DNA from: Bradyrhizobium neotropicale
GTDB lineage: Bacteria > Pseudomonadota > Alphaproteobacteria > Rhizobiales > Xanthobacteraceae
DNA: 64,000 bases
Direction of reading: 5' to 3'
Assembly: GCF_001641695.1 (NCBI RefSeq)
Contig: NZ_LSEF01000046.1
Location: 91,948 to 155,947 of the forward strand
The notes beneath the pieces are model-generated. The model saw only the letters and a list, made by a program, of their open reading frames with translations, was not told the origin of the DNA and did no database searches. The position numbers and the translations under genes are program-made. Below are positions 28,001 through 34,903 of the stretch, piece after piece; position 1 is the stretch's first letter; every line of letters begins with the position of its first letter.

Positions 28001-28311
28001 GCGTCGCCGATCCACGCCGGCGCAGAAGCGGAAGCTCGGCGACGAACGGTCGCGAACTTCGCCAGCACCTGACCGATCGACAATCGATCTCTGTCGAGCC
28101 GTCTTGCAAACAGCGACCAATCGCCACTGGCAGACGAACGACACCAAGCGGCCAGCCGCCGGGCAGCCAGATCGGCATCGCGTTTCTGCCCCGGCAATGC
28201 TTCGAAATCGTTGGACAGCAGCTCGTCGATGGTGGCTGCCTGTACGGTCAGGCGCTCAAAAAAAGCGTCCATACAATGCGTCCGATCGAGTTTCTGCATC
28301 AGTCGCAACAA
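25051..28311 (-). CDS. lanM: class II lanthipeptide synthetase LanM, CCG type
   Basis: A 1,086-residue bifunctional enzyme that dehydrates Ser/Thr in a precursor peptide and closes thioether rings. The dehydratase domain (DUF4135, about 130-560) has G-D-L-S-D-P-H, V-V-Y-K-P-K-D-L and the S-D-M-H-Q-E-N-M ... P-I-D-L-E-M kinase-like motifs. The cyclase domain (about 700-1080) has LanC signatures A-H-Y-N-G-V-S-G, G-G-S-A-G-G-I, G-M-A-H-G-A-A-G and F-R-G-L-A-G-I-G. Zinc ligands are Cys957 (W-C-R-G-A-P-G) and Cys1004-Cys1005 (L-C-C-G-T-L-G), the three-cysteine form seen in ProcM-like enzymes. TTG at 28,311 gives the longest frame; ATG at 28,299 or 28,272 are alternatives. A precursor candidate lies on the opposite strand upstream. 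Confidence 0.93.
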   Translation of the reverse strand: MLRLMQKLDRTHCMDAFFERLTVQAATIDELLSNDFEALPGQKRDADLAARRLAAWCRSSASGDWSLFARRLDRDRLSIGQVLAKFATVRRRASASAPAWIGDAIWIEAALQSPSKDRDVIAAPDRAESYAFEHLFAPVVEQAESLLWTGIDGRAFKNLSDSARSCLRHLLLKEVCSLSAPAIYERFVKARKASVTPAGARETQRDGRKSQYDRFIAEMKGGGLRRLFEDKPVLLRLIASITRQWIDTSREFIMRLDFDLATIRRDILHSGAGSQVVQIEGDLSDPHNSGHSVLIVRFEEGSRVVYKPKDLRLDAAWHTLVQRLNRGGAPVELKPVQAIARDGYGWTQFIDHSGCTDDKGCQRFFRRAGAWLALFHCFAGSDMHQENMIAAGEHPVPIDLEMILQATAAEHKADEIEAQAFRAAMERVDNSVMTVGLLPAYGRSPDNKVFAIGGMNSDWTSRTQLAWSNINSDTMRPAKTTQVGETIPNLPHVDGRYAKFGDHIDDFIDGFEDYAKFLSQSRDAQQGGLLDGFAGLAVRKVLRPTRFYYMLLQRLKNHHSLDDGVTWSAQADFLARLADWDGRSDPLWPLQRSERAALVALNVPHFVSQSDGNEICDANGISVLTETTPGLGRARARFGSFDTPDIAWQVEVIRQNTASVLRSDGAAATAQRGSRALRTGAAIAPGNETFLAEADKIAADLARYAIRKGPAAAWIGLDCLGDSEVAQLAPLGAAHYNGVSGIALFLAAHATTTRSKSSKELSLAAVAHVRKNLKGNNAARMARSLGTGGATGLGSIVYAFAVMAKCLRDDDLLADAHVAAKLFSDDLIAADQQLDVIGGSAGGILGLLRLYRDSPSADVLARATKCGDHLLAQSRVGDSGGSWLGLGRGKRALNGMAHGAAGFAYALTSLAAATGRDEFANAASQCIAFENASYDAQRNNWPEFRGDEGAAWPHQWCRGAPGIGLARAASAKRGQLDAKLLTTDVRNALAGVERGWPGHVDTLCCGTLGSIEFFCEAADALGQGDLREHASRCMAAVMEDAAASGDYRWSIGKRQFNLGLFRGLAGIGYTLLRRVDSSLPNVLIWE

Positions 28312-28731
28312 GCTGTGGTCATTCGATGATCAGGAATACCCAGGTCATGTCCGGTCAGCGCCGGTCGTTCAAGCCGACCACCAGCTACCACGTCACCATA
28401 CGAAGTAACAATCAGCCCTTCGACTTGCTGGGCGGCTATGGCAAGAGATCGGCGGAAAGCTCGCGACCGAGCGAGGCGGCGGGCAGGCCGTTCTGTTCCC
28501 GCTTGGTGACAAGTATCGCGGGGAGTAGGCCGACGTGGCGGGTGGCGCCGATGGCGAGCCCGATGTGCTCCAAGAGGTTTAACGGTTTATCCGGCTTTAC
28601 ATGACCAGATCGTCATGATGTAATTGCATCTGAGGGTTGCCGCCGTCGTTAAGACACCCGGTGCTGACGACACGCTCATATCCGGTAGAAGTGGTGGCCC
28701 CGCCAACCGGCGACAGCATGGAGTTATGGAC
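28312..28731. other. divergent gap between lanM and precursor gene
   Basis: About 420 bases with no intact gene. On the minus strand 28,446-28,585 reads as an open stretch (L-L-E-H-I-G-L-A-I-G-A-T-R-H-V-G-L-L-P) without a start or known family, perhaps a gene remnant. Promoters for lanM and for the precursor operon should lie here, but no boxes could be placed. Confidence 0.4.
28720..28723 (+). promoter_or_regulatory. ribosome binding site deciding the precursor start
   Basis: GGAG lies eight bases before ATG at 28,732 but only two bases before the in-frame ATG at 28,726. The spacing favours 28,732 as the start of the lanthipeptide precursor. Confidence 0.55.
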
Positions 28732-28881
28732 ATGGACAACTCGGCTGACGACTTCGACCAAGCGGAAGATATCCTCACCTACACAGATTCCGATGAGGCA
28801 CTGGAGGCCGCAGCGGGTACGGGGTATTGCACAGGTTATCCCCATCCCAGCACAACTTCCTTCGTCATTTCTCGGGAGTGA
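28732..28881 (+). CDS. candidate lanthipeptide precursor peptide
   Basis: A 49-residue peptide with the layout of a class II lanthipeptide precursor. The acidic leader contains D-D-F-D-Q-A-E-D-I-L and ends D-E-A-L-E-A-A-A-G, a double-glycine-like cleavage motif. The following 20 residues (T-G-Y-C-T-G-Y-P-H-P and S-T-T-S-F-V-I-S-R-E) hold one Cys with a Thr three positions before it, enough for one methyllanthionine ring, plus six more Ser/Thr. It is divergent from lanM, 420 bases away. The SRPBCC gene starts seven bases after its stop, with its ribosome site inside this gene's end. With only one Cys, at most one thioether ring can form. Assignment is by pattern and context; no match was searched. 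Confidence 0.72.
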   Translation: MDNSADDFDQAEDILTYTDSDEALEAAAGTGYCTGYPHPSTTSFVISRE

Positions 28882-28888
28882 CGAAGCG

Positions 28889-29338
28889 ATGAATGATCTC
28901 ATCGTTAAGCATCGTGTCTACGTAGACGCTTCGGTTTCGAAAATATTCTCCCTGCTGACCTCTGGCGAAGGTTGGAGTCGGTGGTTTACCCAACATGCTC
29001 ATGTCGAGCCGAAAGTCGGCGGCGCGATCCGGTTCGAGTGGCATAACATGGGCCCCGACCAAGTAACAATCAAGGATCAGGGGCATGTCACGGAGGTCGT
29101 GAAAGACCAGAAATTTGCATTCACCTGGGAGGTGGGGAAGCATCCGACGACGGTCACGCTAAGCTTCGAGCCGAGAAGCAACGGATGCGTGATCGATGTT
29201 CAGGTAACCGGTTACAAATTTGAGCGGGACGACGTCGAGGTTGCGCTTAACGTGGCAGCGAGCTGGGGTGAGACAATGACGCTGTTCAAATTCTATGTTG
29301 AGCGTGGGCTAGTCTACGGCTTCGTTCCTCCCGCCTGA
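28889..29338 (+). CDS. SRPBCC (AHSA1-like) protein linked to the lanthipeptide gene
   Basis: A 149-residue START/Bet v1-fold protein of the SRPBCC superfamily, AHSA1 type. Recognised are the opening V-Y-V-D-A-S-V-S-K-I-F strand-helix, W-S-R-W-F-T near 30, G-G-A-I-R-F-E-W, V-T-E-V-V-K-D-Q-K-F-A-F-T-W and the long C-terminal helix with W-G-E-T-M-T-L-F-K. Such folds form a hydrophobic cavity for ligands; activities differ widely. The start at 28,889 is preceded by GGGAG at 28,874, within the precursor gene's last codons, so the two are probably translationally coupled. A role in binding, protecting or processing the peptide, or in immunity, is speculation. Confidence 0.82.
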   Translation: MNDLIVKHRVYVDASVSKIFSLLTSGEGWSRWFTQHAHVEPKVGGAIRFEWHNMGPDQVTIKDQGHVTEVVKDQKFAFTWEVGKHPTTVTLSFEPRSNGCVIDVQVTGYKFERDDVEVALNVAASWGETMTLFKFYVERGLVYGFVPPA

Positions 29339-30080
29339 ATGCGACGTGGCCCAAACTGTTTCGATCTCTCCTCCAGACTTATTCTTTTAACGCGGGGTGA
29401 CCCAATTGGTCCACTCGATAGCGCCGAAGGTGCTGGAGTTTTTGCATCAGACTCCTTCCGGCGACGCGCGCGTCATGGCCCTCCTCGTGAACCTGCCGAT
29501 ATTATTCTATCCGAGATCACAACGCGTGAGGTACCCGCGGCGGCCTTTATACCCGGCAGCCGTTCGCCAAAGGCGACCAGCCGGTTCAGTAGGCAACCAA
29601 AGTTAAGCCCAAAGCGCTCGGCATGATCGTCCTCGCTGCCTCTGTCCGGCCGTGCTGACGAGCCGTTCGAATAGCATGCTGTTTTGCTGCACTGCAAGGA
29701 TCGGCTTCTGCCCCTTCTGCGACATCGGGCAATATCCGCTATTCCGCCGCTGTTGAGGGTTGAGCGGACATCAGTCGGTTAGTCGCTTAATGAGTACACG
29801 CCCTTAGTCTTAGTGAGAATAAGAGACAGGTCTGATCCCAAAAAGACAAGTTACGAGACAAGACCAGCAGCAAACGCCGAGTGGCTTCTGAACCGGGTCG
29901 ATCTGAAATAGCTGTTGAAGCATAATGCCATATGGAGACTTTAGATCTAAAGTTCGCGAATGGGATTTGTGTACAAGTACGGCTGATTCCGGTCTTCGAG
30001 ACAAGCGTCGATCGAAGTACAAGATGCTGTGCGCAGAAAAATTTTTGACGAGGCGGCGACGTTTTCGCCAATAAACCTGG
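29339..30080. other. long gap with degenerate sequence
   Basis: About 740 bases without a convincing gene. Short open frames on both strands (for example 29,397-29,606 plus and 29,473-29,697 minus) have no start signal, no recognisable family and poor composition. The stretch 29,590-29,815 looks like worn remains of a transferred segment. The part 29,815-30,080 is AT-rich, as is the following gene. Confidence 0.45.
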
Positions 30081-32480
30081 TTAAAAGAACTCTGGCGATA
30101 CCGGCTCTGCAGATGTCCCCGGCGAGAGTATATCGGCTATCTCCGTAAGCAGATTGCGTGCTTTGCTGCGATCAATCTTGTTGAGCGCAATTCGAACGCT
30201 ATCCATTTCAAATTCCCTGGGGCGAAGCGAGGCCGCTTCCCCACGAAGCTCGCGGGCTGCTGTATCTCGAATTTCTGCTTTTACCGCGGCCTGGTTCAGC
30301 TTCGAGGCGACTTCGACCTTGAGCCAAGTGACCAACTGCAAGTCCTCTTTGCACAAGACGAGCGTTACCAACGCGAGCATCGCTTTGCCAAGGGTGCCCC
30401 AGCCCGTCTCATGACGCCCCGCTTTGAAGGCCCACTGCATCAACAGATCTCGAGTACTTTTTAGAACAACGCCGCTCTCTCGCTCCGCCGCATCGAGGGC
30501 GACCTCAAAAAGCAATTCTGTGATGGAGAAATTTTCAACAAATCGCGTTGCTTCAATCTCTTCGGGTATCCACGAAACAACTGAGATCAACCAACTTGCG
30601 TTCTTATCGAGGTCAGCTCTCGTATTATCGTTGCAGGCTGGTGTCCTGGCGATAGCGATGAGCAGTTTGGTGATGTGCGCAATCCAGTGAAGGACGTCGA
30701 AAGTGAAATGTGATTTTTTCTCGATGGAGAGTAAGAGCAGTGTCTTTTCCGTGCGATACAGTTCAGCGGACCAAAGCTGAATATTTCTTATTACATCTTT
30801 TGCGATCTCATCGTCCTTTTTGGCTGTGATGACCGCATTGCTCAACCCCGTGAGTCGATCCGCAAGCGTTTGCGTCTTTGTAAGGGAGTAATAGGGTGCA
30901 AGGAACGTGCTGTGAACACTCGTGAGGGGCGTATCGGGAATACTCAGGAACGTTTGAGCGACAAATTCTACTGACTCGCGCAGGTGCTTCGCAGCAAATC
31001 TTATGTCATGGGCTTGCGTCCGTACTAGATCGAAAGTCAGCTGAGCTAGCTGCTCCATGCCGGTGAGCGTGAGAGGGCGGTAATCGGATTCGACCACGCC
31101 CGCGATCGAGAAGGCTGAAATTTTATCGACTAAGGAAGTTATGTCATTTGGTCGCCCGACAGCCAAAAATCTGCGTGCTGACGCGCCTGTAAGCCGGATG
31201 CCTTCCATAACGACATCTGGCAAATTTCGTGGGAGGGCACCTTCGACTGCGCCGGTTAAGTAACCCGCGGCAAGAAGGGAATGCTCTTTTGTAGTTGTGA
31301 AACGCTCCGAATAGTCGATCGTCATGTAGGTTTGAACCAGAGTTGCGATCGTGGTGAAAACTTGCCGTATTGCGTCTTCGTCGCCGCGCGTGGTCGAAAC
31401 GTGCGCGAGCCGCCTTAGGTGCTCAAGGGTTTCGTTTATGAAGCCGTCCGACGCATAGGAAGCATCAAAGATCGGATTTGATGCGAGGAAGGTCCTTCCT
31501 TTCGCATCTACATAGCAGGCGTTGATAAGGACAACGACTTCTAGGGCGCGGCTGGAAACCTCATAATCACCTTGCTCCGCGTATCGGCGCGCAAACGAGG
31601 TGGCGTGCGCAACGGCGCGTCGAGCTTCGCTTGTCCACAAGGGGTTGGCTTTGAAAAAAGCAACGCGCGACAAATCATATTTGGGACGATCCTCACCCGG
31701 CTCGTCGCCCCTTGCGCGCAGGTTAAGCAGCGGCGCCAAGCGTTCCGACCGCCGCGCCCAGCTGCGTAGGTCATTCTGCGCGCCGATCGCAATGAACCGA
31801 AGCTGGACAATCGGATTGATCAAATCGAGGGCTCGGCGGTAGCCATAAAGAAATAGAACCAAAATCAGCAATGTGGACCAGATCGCCCCAGCCACTGCGA
31901 TAGCTGACCAGCTGGCATCAGGGATAAGGGATAGGCCGGACACGCCGATAGCCAGCACGAACGTTGCTGCAAAAGCTCCCAAGAGCCGGAAATCAGCGCT
32001 AAGCTTTCGGAAAAATCCGTGCGGCATACGTGCAAAATTTAGCTGAACCGCGATCATCACGACGGAAAATCCGATAGCCGTTGCGCCAATCAAGGCTCCG
32101 CCCGTCGTTGCTAAGAGATTGCGCAGAAGAGGAAAGCGTTCCGAATTGAAATAGCTTTCCAGTGCTGGTTGGAGAGCTTGGGAAAAGAAGAAGCTGGCAA
32201 GAATAGAAGCGATCAGAGCTGCAACAATTGCCGCGCTTCCCCATCTTGCTAAACGGTACCTCACCCCGTAGTGGATCATGATCAGGCGCCGGTCAGCCAG
32301 CGCAAGGTACTTTCGCGCCACCTTCACACCTCGTTTCAAGCGTAGGGCAGCCGCTCTCCTGGCCACGCGAAGCCCGCGAATGGTTATCTTGCTGGTTTGG
32401 AAAAATAGGTCCCGCTTCCAAATTGTTGACAGATACCATCTCAAGGTAAGTCTCTTTCTGCTCAAGCGGCACCTTGCCAC
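30081..32480 (-). CDS. DUF2254-like large membrane protein
   Basis: A 799-residue protein. About 70 basic residues are followed by four transmembrane segments between about 82 and 215 (S-A-A-I-V-A-A-L-I-A-S, T-G-G-A-L-I-G-A-T-A-I-G-F-S-V-V-M-I-A-V-Q-L, F-A-A-T-F-V-L-A-I-G-V, L-L-I-L-V-L-F-L-Y-G-Y). The second segment with A-V-Q-L-N-F-A-R-M and the third resemble DUF2254, a membrane family of unknown function. The remaining 580 residues are a mostly helical soluble region with no motif I recognise, longer than usual for DUF2254. It is read alone and is AT-rich compared with the core genes. It could be a defence or stress cargo gene; this is inference. Confidence 0.7.
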   Translation of the reverse strand: MARCRLSRKRLTLRWYLSTIWKRDLFFQTSKITIRGLRVARRAAALRLKRGVKVARKYLALADRRLIMIHYGVRYRLARWGSAAIVAALIASILASFFFSQALQPALESYFNSERFPLLRNLLATTGGALIGATAIGFSVVMIAVQLNFARMPHGFFRKLSADFRLLGAFAATFVLAIGVSGLSLIPDASWSAIAVAGAIWSTLLILVLFLYGYRRALDLINPIVQLRFIAIGAQNDLRSWARRSERLAPLLNLRARGDEPGEDRPKYDLSRVAFFKANPLWTSEARRAVAHATSFARRYAEQGDYEVSSRALEVVVLINACYVDAKGRTFLASNPIFDASYASDGFINETLEHLRRLAHVSTTRGDEDAIRQVFTTIATLVQTYMTIDYSERFTTTKEHSLLAAGYLTGAVEGALPRNLPDVVMEGIRLTGASARRFLAVGRPNDITSLVDKISAFSIAGVVESDYRPLTLTGMEQLAQLTFDLVRTQAHDIRFAAKHLRESVEFVAQTFLSIPDTPLTSVHSTFLAPYYSLTKTQTLADRLTGLSNAVITAKKDDEIAKDVIRNIQLWSAELYRTEKTLLLLSIEKKSHFTFDVLHWIAHITKLLIAIARTPACNDNTRADLDKNASWLISVVSWIPEEIEATRFVENFSITELLFEVALDAAERESGVVLKSTRDLLMQWAFKAGRHETGWGTLGKAMLALVTLVLCKEDLQLVTWLKVEVASKLNQAAVKAEIRDTAARELRGEAASLRPREFEMDSVRIALNKIDRSKARNLLTEIADILSPGTSAEPVSPEFF

Positions 32481-32723
32481 TATTCAAGTTTGGTAGGAAC
32501 TTATCAACGCCGCCAAGCTGTGCCCTAGGCTCGGGAGGGCAGAAAGTGCCACTCACTCAATGTGCTTGTTACGACAGACCTCAGGCTGGCTGATTAACGT
32601 CTCGAACAGCAACAGCTGATTGCTGTCTTTCAAAACATATTTCTTTACCTGGTTAGCAATAGGATCATCATCGCCAGTGGGTTCGACGTTCCCAGCTCCC
32701 CCTTAAACTCGAGAGGAGAGCGC

Positions 32724-33806
32724 ATGAACGGATCAAATATTCTCAACGATGCTAGAGAGGGGTTAGCTGACAAAATCCTCGGTTACCGCGAACCAAAGCC
32801 AGCGTCACTAAAAATCTCCCCGTGGCTCGCAATGAGCCTTTTGCAGAAGGCCATTCGCCGTGGTGAACTCCAACTAGCTCAAAAGGCCGCGGCGACGCTC
32901 TTGCTGATTGCTCCAGATCGTCTTTGGCGGCGATGTGGTGCAGCCGCTTTCGAAGAGATCGGGGTAGCTGATTTACAAGTAGTCTCTCTGGTGACGGCGG
33001 CTCTCGCGGGGAAGCGATACAGAGCGACGATTGGCGGGGAATGGAAGGTCGCAAGCTTCATCGTTGATCGGATGGCCAAGGCACCCAAGTGCCGTGCGGC
33101 CGATGATCTGCTACTCACTGCGGACAGCCATCCGCTCTTTCGTAGAGCGCGTATTGACCTTGCCGCCAAGACAATAGCCGAACTAATTCGCATAGCTACA
33201 GGCGACGCTGCGTTGCCTGTACGTGCGCTTGCTGCCTGGTATGCAATAGGTACTCACCCAAGGCAAACAAAGCAGCTCAGCGCACGCCCTGGGGAGCCAG
33301 CCGCCTTGTTCGACGGGCTGTGTGAAGCCGGCCTTCCTCACACCGTCGTTGAAATTGCCCGGGAGGGATTTCGGAAGATCGGATTGCCCCTCTGTCCGTT
33401 CGTCGCACTGCTCTGCCCCCTAGCCATCAACCAAGCATCAGTTGTGCAGGATGACGACCTGCCACTGGAAATAATGGTCGGGGAGACCCCCGGGTGGTCG
33501 CGTGACGTTTACACGCGCGAGGGGCGGAACGCCCTAGAGGCCTTTTTGCAATCCGATTGCGAAACCGCCCGCTGGGTCCGGGATCACATCAGACCGGGGC
33601 AAATGGTCAACTTCCTTGGAACGGTGGTCTTCCGTGTGGAAGGTGGCCTTGTTCGGCGGCGGTCAAGATGGCCAACCGGCGATGAACTAAGGAGACGGGT
33701 CGATTTCGAGTGCCACGGGCCTGGTTGCCCCAACGCGACAGAAATCCTGCGGCTGATGCGTAACGATATCGGCCTCCTGAATAAGGAGCGCGCCAATGTC
33801 GGATGA
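32724..33806 (+). CDS. stand-alone RarA/MgsA C-terminal-like protein
   Basis: A 360-residue protein without an ATPase domain. Residues about 30-85 (S-L-L-Q-K-A-I-R-R-G-E-L-Q-L-A ... R-L-W-R-R-C-G-A-A-A-F-E-E-I-G-V-A-D) resemble the helical C-terminal region of RarA/MgsA replication-associated AAA+ proteins, where the run L-Q-K-A-I-R-R-G and E-D-I-G-L-A-D are hallmarks. Further helices follow. The C-terminal quarter has W-V-R-D-H-I-R-P-G-Q and two Cys in F-E-C-H-G-P-G-C-P. Its last codons overlap the recombinase gene start by 11 bases, so the two are coupled. A role in handling replication forks or assisting recombination is inferred. Confidence 0.7.
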   Translation: MNGSNILNDAREGLADKILGYREPKPASLKISPWLAMSLLQKAIRRGELQLAQKAAATLLLIAPDRLWRRCGAAAFEEIGVADLQVVSLVTAALAGKRYRATIGGEWKVASFIVDRMAKAPKCRAADDLLLTADSHPLFRRARIDLAAKTIAELIRIATGDAALPVRALAAWYAIGTHPRQTKQLSARPGEPAALFDGLCEAGLPHTVVEIAREGFRKIGLPLCPFVALLCPLAINQASVVQDDDLPLEIMVGETPGWSRDVYTREGRNALEAFLQSDCETARWVRDHIRPGQMVNFLGTVVFRVEGGLVRRRSRWPTGDELRRRVDFECHGPGCPNATEILRLMRNDIGLLNKERANVG

Positions 33807-34788
33807 TCTAACTCGTGATAACCTTCACTTATCGAGACCCACAATGGTCGATGAAGGGACCCGGTTCGCCGCTGGTGAAATTAATTTCACAAGCGCCTCC
33901 TCGCTCACCGTTGCCGACTACGTTCGTGAGAGTCTCGCCGAAAACACGCGGACCGCTTATCTAAGCGACCTTGAGCATTTTGAGCGCTGGGGCGGTCAGA
34001 TTCCGGCAACTCCGGAAATGATTGCCGCATATCTCGCCGCACATGCTGCCGTCCACACCGTCGCCACGCTCAATCGACGTCTCGCCGCTCTAGCCAAAGT
34101 CCACCGCTCTCACGGCTTTAGTAACCCAACCTCCGTGGAAGTCGTCAAAGCGACGCTACGGGGCTTAAAACGGATCAAAGGTACGGCGCAGCGCCAAGCG
34201 GTCCCTTTGGTCAAGGATGACCTATTTATAGTGCTCGAAGCCATGGGATCGCGGCTCAAAGATTTGCGGGATCGAGCGTTGCTCTTGGTCGGTTTTGCTG
34301 GCGGCTTTCGGCGATCGGAGCTGGTCGGGCTAAATTGCGAGGACTTGGTACTTGTACGTCATGGCCTCGAAATCGCCCTTCGCCGTTCGAAAACAGATCA
34401 AAACGGCGCGGGTCGGAAAGTCGGTGTCCCGCACGGTCGGGGCCGGTGGTGTCCCGTAGTTGCGCTCGAACAATGGCGAGTGGCCTCCGGGGTTACCGAA
34501 GGGGCAATTTTCAGACCAGTAGACCGTCATGACCGGGTCGGACAGCAACGGCTGTCGGCGGAGGCCGTATGCTTGGTTGTTCGCGAGCGGGTTCAGGCTG
34601 CCGGTATTGAACCTAAGGACTACTCGGGCCACAGTCTCCGGGCTGGGCTGGCAACGAGCGCAGCGCAGGCGGGAGTGTCCCCTTGGAAAATTCGCCAACA
34701 GACCGGCCATGCCTCCGACGCCATGCTCGGTCGTTATATCCGGGACGGCGAGCTGTTCATTGGCAATGCAGCGGGCGCACTGCTGTGA
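33796..34788 (+). CDS. second tyrosine recombinase (XerC/D-like)
   Basis: A 330-residue tyrosine recombinase. An N-terminal SAM-like core-binding domain covers about 38-125 (S-L-A-E-N-T-R-T-A-Y-L-S-D-L). The catalytic domain holds Arg in G-G-F-R-R-S-E-L (about 172), S-G-H-S-L-R-A-G (about 277-284), G-H-A-S-D-A-M-L-G-R (about 305) and Tyr in R-Y-I-R-D-G. All catalytic positions are kept. Codons 27-32 (G-E-I-N-F-T) are encoded by the 16-base palindrome, so the first 26 residues lie on the other side of a possible recombination site. It overlaps the preceding gene by 11 bases and precedes the restriction operon by 115 bases. Confidence 0.88.
   Translation: MSDDLTRDNLHLSRPTMVDEGTRFAAGEINFTSASSLTVADYVRESLAENTRTAYLSDLEHFERWGGQIPATPEMIAAYLAAHAAVHTVATLNRRLAALAKVHRSHGFSNPTSVEVVKATLRGLKRIKGTAQRQAVPLVKDDLFIVLEAMGSRLKDLRDRALLLVGFAGGFRRSELVGLNCEDLVLVRHGLEIALRRSKTDQNGAGRKVGVPHGRGRWCPVVALEQWRVASGVTEGAIFRPVDRHDRVGQQRLSAEAVCLVVRERVQAAGIEPKDYSGHSLRAGLATSAAQAGVSPWKIRQQTGHASDAMLGRYIRDGELFIGNAAGALL
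33875..33890. repeat. 16-base palindrome, copy 2 (inside recombinase gene)
   Basis: An exact copy of GTGAAATTAATTTCAC, located about 80 bases into the second recombinase gene and in frame as part of its coding sequence. It matches copy 1 at 24,588 and the partial copy at 43,224. Between this copy and the last lie the recombinase and the whole restriction operon. Confidence 0.8.
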
Positions 34789-34903
34789 CCCGCGGGGCGG
34801 TAACGCCTGCCAGGCTGTGCCAATAACATAGGACTTGCGCCGCCTGGCTCCCGATCTGCTACACAGATACGCAAAGCCTATTTTTGAGTCGGTCGGGGGC
34901 GTT

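Noticed and set aside
28637..28888. N-terminal extension of the SRPBCC gene
   Set aside because: The longer frame overlaps the precursor in another frame and lacks SRPBCC features; GGGAG at 28,874 supports the start at 28,889.
29787..30071. 94-codon minus-strand frame before the DUF2254-like gene
   Set aside because: Composition is random-like (many Ser, Thr, Arg, Cys, His), with no start signal and no recognisable family.
33875..33890. Palindrome as a plain transcription-factor operator
   Set aside because: One copy lies within coding sequence and one at the end of an operon, which fits a recombination site better. An operator role for the copy at 24,588 is not excluded.
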